Of a DNA stretch of 10,926 nt, positions 7,004 to 10,926 are shown piece after piece (positions within the stretch are counted from its first letter, which is position 1; the number at the start of each line of letters is the position of its first letter). The stretch covers positions 1 to 10,926 of the forward strand of contig UQOG01000065.1 in NCBI GenBank assembly GCA_900542615.1, written 5' to 3'. A program made the translations under genes and the position numbers. The notes below the pieces were generated by a model. The model saw nothing but the letters and a program-made list of their open reading frames with translations, was not told where the DNA came from and did not search any database. Source of the DNA: an uncultured Eubacteriales bacterium. Its GTDB lineage: Bacteria; Bacillota; Clostridia; Christensenellales; CAG-138.

Positions 7004-7039
7004 CGCCTCGGCCCCTCGGGCCGCCGGGGCGCGCTTTTT
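7004..7039 (+). terminator. Possible intrinsic terminator between ureohydrolase and glutamine synthetase genes
   Basis: CGGCCC-CTC-GGGCCG (7009-7023) is extended by pairing of 7004-7008 with 7027-7031 across a three-base bulge. TTTTT follows at 7035-7039. It may be a partial terminator that lowers expression of the downstream genes, since no clear separate promoter is visible in the 150-base gap. Confidence 0.5.
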
Positions 7040-7107
7040 CCAAAGCAATCCATCCCCCCCGCGGGGCTTTGATTGGATTCCCTAATTTGAAAGGAGACGC
7101 GTTCGTT

Positions 7108-8538
7108 ATGTTCAAGAGCATCCAGGAGGCAAAGCAGTTCATTCAGGAGAACGGCATCCGAATGGTGGATTTCAAGCTCACGGACCTGGATGGCCGTTGG
7201 CGGCATCTCACCATCCCGGCGGAGCGGCTGAACGAGGGCATCATGGAGCACGGCATCGGCTTTGACGGCTCCAACTACGGCTATGCCATGGTGGACAACA
7301 GCGATATGGTGTTCATCCCGGACCTGGCCACCGGCATTGTGGACCCCTATGTGCAGATCCCCACCCTGTCCTTTGTGGGAGACGTGATGGTGATCCAGCA
7401 GCCCCACAACCGCCCCTTTGCCCAATATCCCCGCAACGTGGCCCGCCGGGCCGTGGCCTACATGCGGGAGACCGGCATCGCAGACGAGATGATCATCGGG
7501 CCGGAATACGAATACCATATGTTCGACGCCCTGCGCTACCAGGTGGAGCCCAACCGCATGGGCTTTGCCCTGGAATCCGGCGAGGCGGCCTGGAGCGCCG
7601 GGGACCCGGCGCCCAACAGCGGCTTCCATTGCGGCGCCCACGGGGGCTACCACATCGACCAGCCCTTTGACCGGAACTTCGATATCCGGAACCAGACCTG
7701 CTTGCAGCTGGCCAAATACGGCATCGACGTCAAGTACCACCACCACGAGGTGGGCGGCGCCGGCCAGATGGAGATCGAGGTGGAGCTGGGGGAGATGACC
7801 CGGCTGGCGGACGATACCATGACCATCAAGTATGTGATCCGCAACGAGGCGGTGCGGGCCGGCAAGACCGCCACCCTGATGCCCAAACCCCTGTACGGCC
7901 AGCCCGGCAACGGTATGCACGTGCATATGCTGCTCAAGAAGGATGGGGAATACATCTTCTACGACAAGGAGGGCTATGCCATGCTGAGCCAGACCGCCAT
8001 GTATTTTATCGGCGGCCTGCTCACCCATATCCGCTCCCTGTGCGGCTTTACCAACCCCTCCACCAATTCCTACAAGCGGCTGGTGCCGGGCTTCGAGGCC
8101 CCGGTGACCATCGGCTTTGCCATGGCCAACCGCAGCGCCGCCATCCGGATCCCGGCCTACGCCAAGGAACCCTCCAAAAAGCGGTTTGAGCTGCGCAATC
8201 CGGACGCCACCTGCAACCCCTATTACGCCTATTCGGCCATCCTCATGGCGGGCCTGGACGGCATCCGCCGCAAGCTGGACCCCAAGGACCACAATTGGGG
8301 CCCCTTCGACTGCAACCTGTTCGACCTGCCAAAAGAGCAGCTGGCCAGCCTGGGCTGCCTGCCCGCCAGCCTGCCCGAGGCCCTCAAGGCCCTGGAGGAG
8401 GACCACGAATACCTGCTGCAAGGGGGCGTGTTCTCCGAGCTGCTCATCAAGCAGTGGATCGACAAGAAGCGCAAGGACGCGGCCCTGGTGGAGCAAAGCC
8501 CCCATCCCAGGGAGTTTGAGCAATATTATGACCTGTAG
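7108..8538 (+). CDS. glnA: Type I glutamine synthetase-like ligase
   Basis: It is expected to join ammonia to glutamate using ATP in a dodecamer. The 476 residues follow the long GSI layout over the full length. Visible motifs are GFDGSN (51-56), EYEY (133-136, two metal Glu), HHHEV...GQMEIE (211-224), KPLYGQPGNGMHVH (260-273), YKRLVPGFEAPV, NRSAAIRIP (341-349) and ELRNPDATCNP. Catalytic Glu, His and Arg residues are all present. Two differences stand out. Asn56 replaces the Ser at E. coli position 53 beside the ammonium site. Phe405 (NLFDLP) replaces the Tyr that is adenylylated in enterics, so that control is absent. ATG 7108 has AAAGGAG 11 bases upstream; the frame extension to 7000 is rejected. 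A gamma-glutamyl-amine ligase role (PuuA-like) is less likely, as the sequence tracks GlnA closely. Confidence 0.85.
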   Translation: MFKSIQEAKQFIQENGIRMVDFKLTDLDGRWRHLTIPAERLNEGIMEHGIGFDGSNYGYAMVDNSDMVFIPDLATGIVDPYVQIPTLSFVGDVMVIQQPHNRPFAQYPRNVARRAVAYMRETGIADEMIIGPEYEYHMFDALRYQVEPNRMGFALESGEAAWSAGDPAPNSGFHCGAHGGYHIDQPFDRNFDIRNQTCLQLAKYGIDVKYHHHEVGGAGQMEIEVELGEMTRLADDTMTIKYVIRNEAVRAGKTATLMPKPLYGQPGNGMHVHMLLKKDGEYIFYDKEGYAMLSQTAMYFIGGLLTHIRSLCGFTNPSTNSYKRLVPGFEAPVTIGFAMANRSAAIRIPAYAKEPSKKRFELRNPDATCNPYYAYSAILMAGLDGIRRKLDPKDHNWGPFDCNLFDLPKEQLASLGCLPASLPEALKALEEDHEYLLQGGVFSELLIKQWIDKKRKDAALVEQSPHPREFEQYYDL

Positions 8539-8578
8539 GCCCCTGCCCGCCGCCCCCTCAGGCGGAAACGGTATCGGC

Positions 8579-8603
8579 CTTCCCCGGGCCGGGCGCCCGG
8601 GAA
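8579..8603 (+). other. GC-rich hairpin upstream of the MerR-family gene
   Basis: TTCC-C-CGGGC pairs with GCCCG-GGAA as a 9-bp stem with one bulged C and a five-base loop. No T-run follows, so it is more likely an mRNA structure or weak pause than a terminator. No MerR-type spaced promoter is evident in this GC-rich gap. Confidence 0.3.
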
Positions 8604-8624
8604 ATGGAAAAGGACGGGATCGCC

Positions 8625-9509
8625 ATGGAAGAAACTGAAAAGCTGTATACCATCGGCCGCATCGCCAAGATGTGCAACATCCCGCCCCATCAGCTGCGGG
8701 CCTATGACAAGTGCGGCATCTTCAGCCCCGAGATCCGGGATGAAAACAACAACTACCGCTATTACAGCGAGCGGCAGCTGGGGGACCTGCTGCTGATCCA
8801 GGAGCTGAACCGCTTCGGCATCCCCCTTAAGACCATCGTGGCCCTGGTGCAGAACCAGGAGCTGTTCCTGCTCAAAAGCATGTTGGAGGAGAACCTGCAG
8901 CAGATGCGCCGGGAGCTGGAACAGAAGCAGCTGCAATACCACCAGCTGGTGGACGCCCTGCTGCGCATCCAGGATGGCATCATGCGGCTGGGGGGCGGCG
9001 AGGCGGCCCGGCGGGAGCGGAAGGACATTTGCCTGGTGGAGGTGCCCAGGCGGCCGGTGATCTATACCCGGTACCGGAGCGAGGCGGACGTGGAGGCCAC
9101 GTTCCTGCCCCGGTATGTGGAACTGCTGCGCCTGGCCGAGGAGCACCATTTGGCCAGCTTCGGCCCCATCCGGGCGGTGCTGTACGAGCACTATACCTGG
9201 CAATTCCACGCCCGTACCCGGGGGGAGCCCCTGGGGGACCTGGAGCTGAACCAGGACGTTTCCCAGACCGACGCCAGCTTCGGCCATATCCGCTATTACG
9301 GCGGGTTCCAGGCGGTAAGCGCGGTGCACGTGGGCCCCTTCCGCCAGATGGAGGCCCTGCATACCCGCATGGCGGAATGGGCCGCCGCAAAGGGCCATAG
9401 GGTCTGCGGCGTCTCCATTCAGGAGTATATCGTGGGCCGTACCATCACCAGCGACGAGGAAAATTTCGTTACCCGTATCTATCTGCCGGTGGATGTGGAA
9501 ACCATCTGA
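8625..9509 (+). CDS. MerR-family transcriptional regulator with GyrI-like effector domain
   Basis: The 294-residue protein has three parts, like BmrR. These are an N-terminal MerR winged helix (about 8-75, YTIGRIAKMCNIPPHQLRAYDKCGIFSP and NNNYRYYS), a Glu/Gln-rich coiled-coil dimer helix (about 76-120), and a C-terminal GyrI-like ligand domain (about 135-290) ending in the conserved EYIVG...F..IYLPV segment. Such proteins bind between spaced promoter elements and activate when a cationic or lipophilic ligand binds. I chose ATG 8625, with AAAAGGA 10 bases upstream, over ATG 8604, which lacks a ribosome site. It lies 86 bases after the glutamine synthetase-like gene and 47 bases before the damaged M24/aminotransferase gene. 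The target is unknown. No efflux pump, the usual BmrR partner, is in the window. Confidence 0.9.
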   Translation: MEETEKLYTIGRIAKMCNIPPHQLRAYDKCGIFSPEIRDENNNYRYYSERQLGDLLLIQELNRFGIPLKTIVALVQNQELFLLKSMLEENLQQMRRELEQKQLQYHQLVDALLRIQDGIMRLGGGEAARRERKDICLVEVPRRPVIYTRYRSEADVEATFLPRYVELLRLAEEHHLASFGPIRAVLYEHYTWQFHARTRGEPLGDLELNQDVSQTDASFGHIRYYGGFQAVSAVHVGPFRQMEALHTRMAEWAAAKGHRVCGVSIQEYIVGRTITSDEENFVTRIYLPVDVETI

Positions 9510-9556
9510 AGCCGGCGTTCCCAGAATTAGATCGAATGTTAGAAGGAGTATATGCC

Positions 9557-10275
9557 ATGGCAATGCAATATTTGGGTTTCCCCGTGGAGGAAATGCAGAA
9601 AAAGCTGGATAACGCCCGGGCCCTTATGGAAGCGCAGGACCTGAGCGGCCTGCTGTTCACCGCCACAGCCAATTACTATTATTTCACCGGCATCCGCAAG
9701 CTGGCGGATAGCCTGTATGCCCGGCAGATCTTTGACGGCCGGCCCTATTGCCATATGTGCAGCCTGCCGGAAGCGCCGGAGGAGATGCTCACCATCATCG
9801 GCCCCTCCAAGACGGAATCCCTCAGCGGCTATCGCCTGGGGGTGGCCTTTGGCTCGGCGGCCATCATCCAGCGCATGGAAAAGCTGCTGGCCATCATGGC
9901 CCTGCGCTGCCCCGGGTATAACCAGGGGGTATTCTTCAGCTGGTTCAACGAGCCCGCCGGCTGGATGGCGGAACGGGTGCGGGCCCATCAGGCCATCCGG
10001 GACGATATCCTGGCGCTGCTGGCCCCGGTGGCGGGGGTGGAGGCCCGGCCCACCGAGGGGGCAGCTACCTGTTCATCCGGCTGCCGGAGCTGACGGTGTC
10101 CCTGCATACCTTTGTGCGGATCGCCCGGCAGCAGGCCGGGGTCACCGTGACGCCGGGCACGGAGTTTGGGCCCCAATTTACCGCCCATATCCGCATCAAT
10201 TTCTCCCAGGACCATAAAAAGGCCGTGGCCGCCATGGAGCGGCTGCTAACGCTGGTGGAGGCGTATCGGGCATGA
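9557..10275 (+). pseudogene. M24/creatinase N-terminus fused to the C-terminal part of a PLP aminotransferase, frameshifted
   Basis: Residues 1 to about 47 resemble the start of M24 aminopeptidase/creatinase-type proteins (QKKLDNARALMEAQDLSGLLF, then NYYYFTGIRK). From about residue 49 the protein is an aspartate-aminotransferase-type fold in mid-domain: DSLY (51-54, PLP contacts), GPSKTESLSGYRLG with PLP Lys85 and Arg93. The first half of the aminotransferase and nearly all of the peptidase, including its metal site, are missing. At 10057-10061 a run of five G is one base short. The frame therefore ends at 10093 as given, while GGSYLFIRLPEL...VTPGTEFGP...HIRINFSQ continues in the next frame to 10275. 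ATG 9557 has AGAAGGAG 8 bases upstream. Two genes probably collapsed by an internal deletion. Assembly error is possible. The product cannot be active as either enzyme. Confidence 0.85.
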
Positions 10276-10694
10276 GGAGCCAAACGCCTATCCCCCAGGG
10301 GAAATACCGGCCCGCCCTGCGCAATGGGAACGCCATCTATACGGCGGGCATGACCCCCAGGCGCAACGGCGTCCTGGTGATGACGGGCTAGGTGGGGCCG
10401 GACACCCCCCTGGAAACCCTGGCCCCCGCCGTGGCCCAGGCGGCGCAAAACGCCCTGGCCGCCGCCCAGGGGGCCCTGGAAGCCGGGGAGCGGCTGCTGG
10501 GGCTCTTGAGCCTGACGGTCTATGTGAACGCCCCGGCAGGCTTCCAGGGCCATAGCCGGGTGGCGGATCTGGCTAGCCAGTGGTTTTATGAGCAGCTGGG
10601 GGAGGGGGCCATATGCCCCCGGACCGCCGTAGGGGTATCCTCCCTGCCGGGGGACGCGCCGGTGGAATTGCAGACCATATTCCTGTGCGGATGA
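10272..10694 (+). pseudogene. RidA/YjgF-family protein interrupted by an amber codon
   Basis: RidA proteins remove reactive enamines and imines formed by PLP enzymes, which suits a place behind an aminotransferase. The 140-codon frame opens IPQGKYRPALRNGNAIYTAGMTPR. It ends with CPRTAVGVSSLPGDAPVEL, containing the conserved Arg of the active site. TAG at 10389-10391 (codon 40) interrupts TG-x-VGPDTPLE, a position normally Lys or Gln in related proteins, so a single base change explains it. The ATG overlaps the stop of the aminotransferase frame (ATGA), the sign of a formerly coupled operon. A restart at GTG 10392 lacks a ribosome site and would drop the first strands. As read, the gene is broken. 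Confidence 0.85.
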
Positions 10695-10733
10695 TGGAAA
10701 ACGGGGCCGGCAACGCCGGCACCGTTCCGCTTG

Positions 10734-10754
10734 CCGCACCCCCTGGGGGTGCGG
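10734..10754 (+). terminator. GC hairpin after the RidA-family gene
   Basis: A near-perfect palindrome (10-base arms around a central T, in practice a 9-bp stem with a CTG loop) starts 40 bases after the stop. No T-tract follows, so it is at best a weak intrinsic terminator for the plus-strand operon. A smaller hairpin, GCCGGC-AAC-GCCGGC, precedes it at 10706-10720. Confidence 0.45.
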
Positions 10755-10779
10755 GGGCCGCAATGCAGTGCCCAATGGC

Positions 10780-10815
10780 CGTTGCGCGCCGCCGCGAAAG
10801 CGGCTTCCTGCAACG
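10780..10815 (+). other. RNA-like hairpin with GAAA tetraloop in the right-hand intergenic region
   Basis: CGTTGC (10780-10785) pairs with GCAACG (10810-10815). Inside, a symmetric five-by-five internal loop leads to GCCGC-GAAA-GCGGC (10791-10804). A GNRA loop on a closed stem is typical of structured RNA. No gene covers 10695-10926, so this could be part of a non-coding RNA, the 3' end of the operon mRNA, or a repeat element. Confidence 0.4.
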
Positions 10816-10881
10816 CCCTTGCCCGCTGGGCGTTCGCCTCGCCTCCTCTGCCGCCGGCAGCGCCGGGCGCACATCGGATTT

Positions 10882-10926
10882 GGCGGCACAAGGTGAATTG
10901 TCCCGAAGGGACAAGAGAAGGCCCCC
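10882..10926 (+). repeat. Direct repeat copy 2 (reaches the window edge)
   Basis: This matches 1-45 at 44 of 45 positions in the same orientation, including the TTGTCCC-GAA-GGGACAA hairpin. The match runs right up to the end of the window and may continue beyond. Confidence 0.8.

Noticed and set aside
7000..7107. N-terminal extension of the glutamine synthetase-like protein
   Set aside because: It translates a terminator-like spacer, and ATG 7108 has a proper ribosome site and the expected beginning of the family.
10055..10064. Programmed -1 frameshift in the aminotransferase
   Set aside because: The protein is already a non-functional chimera and no downstream stimulatory structure or canonical slippery heptamer is clear.
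10389..10391. Amber codon read as pyrrolysine
   Set aside because: No pyrrolysine genes in view, RidA proteins do not use it, and neighbouring genes are also damaged.
1..10926. CRISPR array, tRNA, rRNA, transposase or phage genes
   Set aside because: None seen: no regularly spaced repeats, no cloverleaf with typical tRNA ends recognised, and no mobile-element proteins in any frame.

Overview
The window looks like chromosomal DNA from a GC-rich, anaerobic, Gram-positive Clostridia-type bacterium, probably a gut Oscillospirales-like lineage. The basis is strong AGGAGG-type ribosome binding sites, tightly overlapping operons, a lipoprotein-type solute-binding protein, GC-rich coding DNA and one short AT-rich promoter island. 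The lineage is inferred from style and family resemblance, not from a search.

Layout. Bases 1-625 hold no credible gene. They contain a repeat shared with the far end of the window, a chain of hairpins ending in an intrinsic terminator, and a large inverted-repeat structure. Bases 626-5278 on the minus strand are a complete branched-chain-amino-acid-type (HAAT) ABC transporter operon, transcribed livJ-livH-livM-livG-livF. Its binding protein is preceded by an unusually long GC-rich leader. Bases 5279-5979 are the divergent control region. From 5980 onward, on the plus strand, lie a ureohydrolase (arginase/agmatinase family), a type I glutamine synthetase-like enzyme, a MerR/GyrI-type regulator, and then two damaged genes. 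The first damaged gene is a truncated M24 peptidase N-terminus fused to the C-terminal half of a PLP aminotransferase. The second is a RidA-family gene with an in-frame amber codon. The last 230 bases are a structured intergenic region ending in a second copy of the repeat at position 1.

How the genes may work together (inference): the transporter imports an amino-acid-like or guanidino compound, the ureohydrolase cleaves it, and the glutamine synthetase-like protein captures nitrogen. The MerR/GyrI protein may sense a small molecule. The aminotransferase/RidA pair belongs to amino-nitrogen metabolism but appears to be decaying, or is damaged in this assembly.

Most noteworthy: (i) the ureohydrolase has Cys249 where the family has the metal-bridging Asp; (ii) livM needs one extra base in a nine-G tract to join its well-placed start codon to the rest of the protein; (iii) the 3' operon carries three separate lesions; (iv) the non-coding ends carry a shared repeat and strong RNA-like folds. 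I found no clearly new system. The ureohydrolase with its transporter is the best candidate for new biochemistry.
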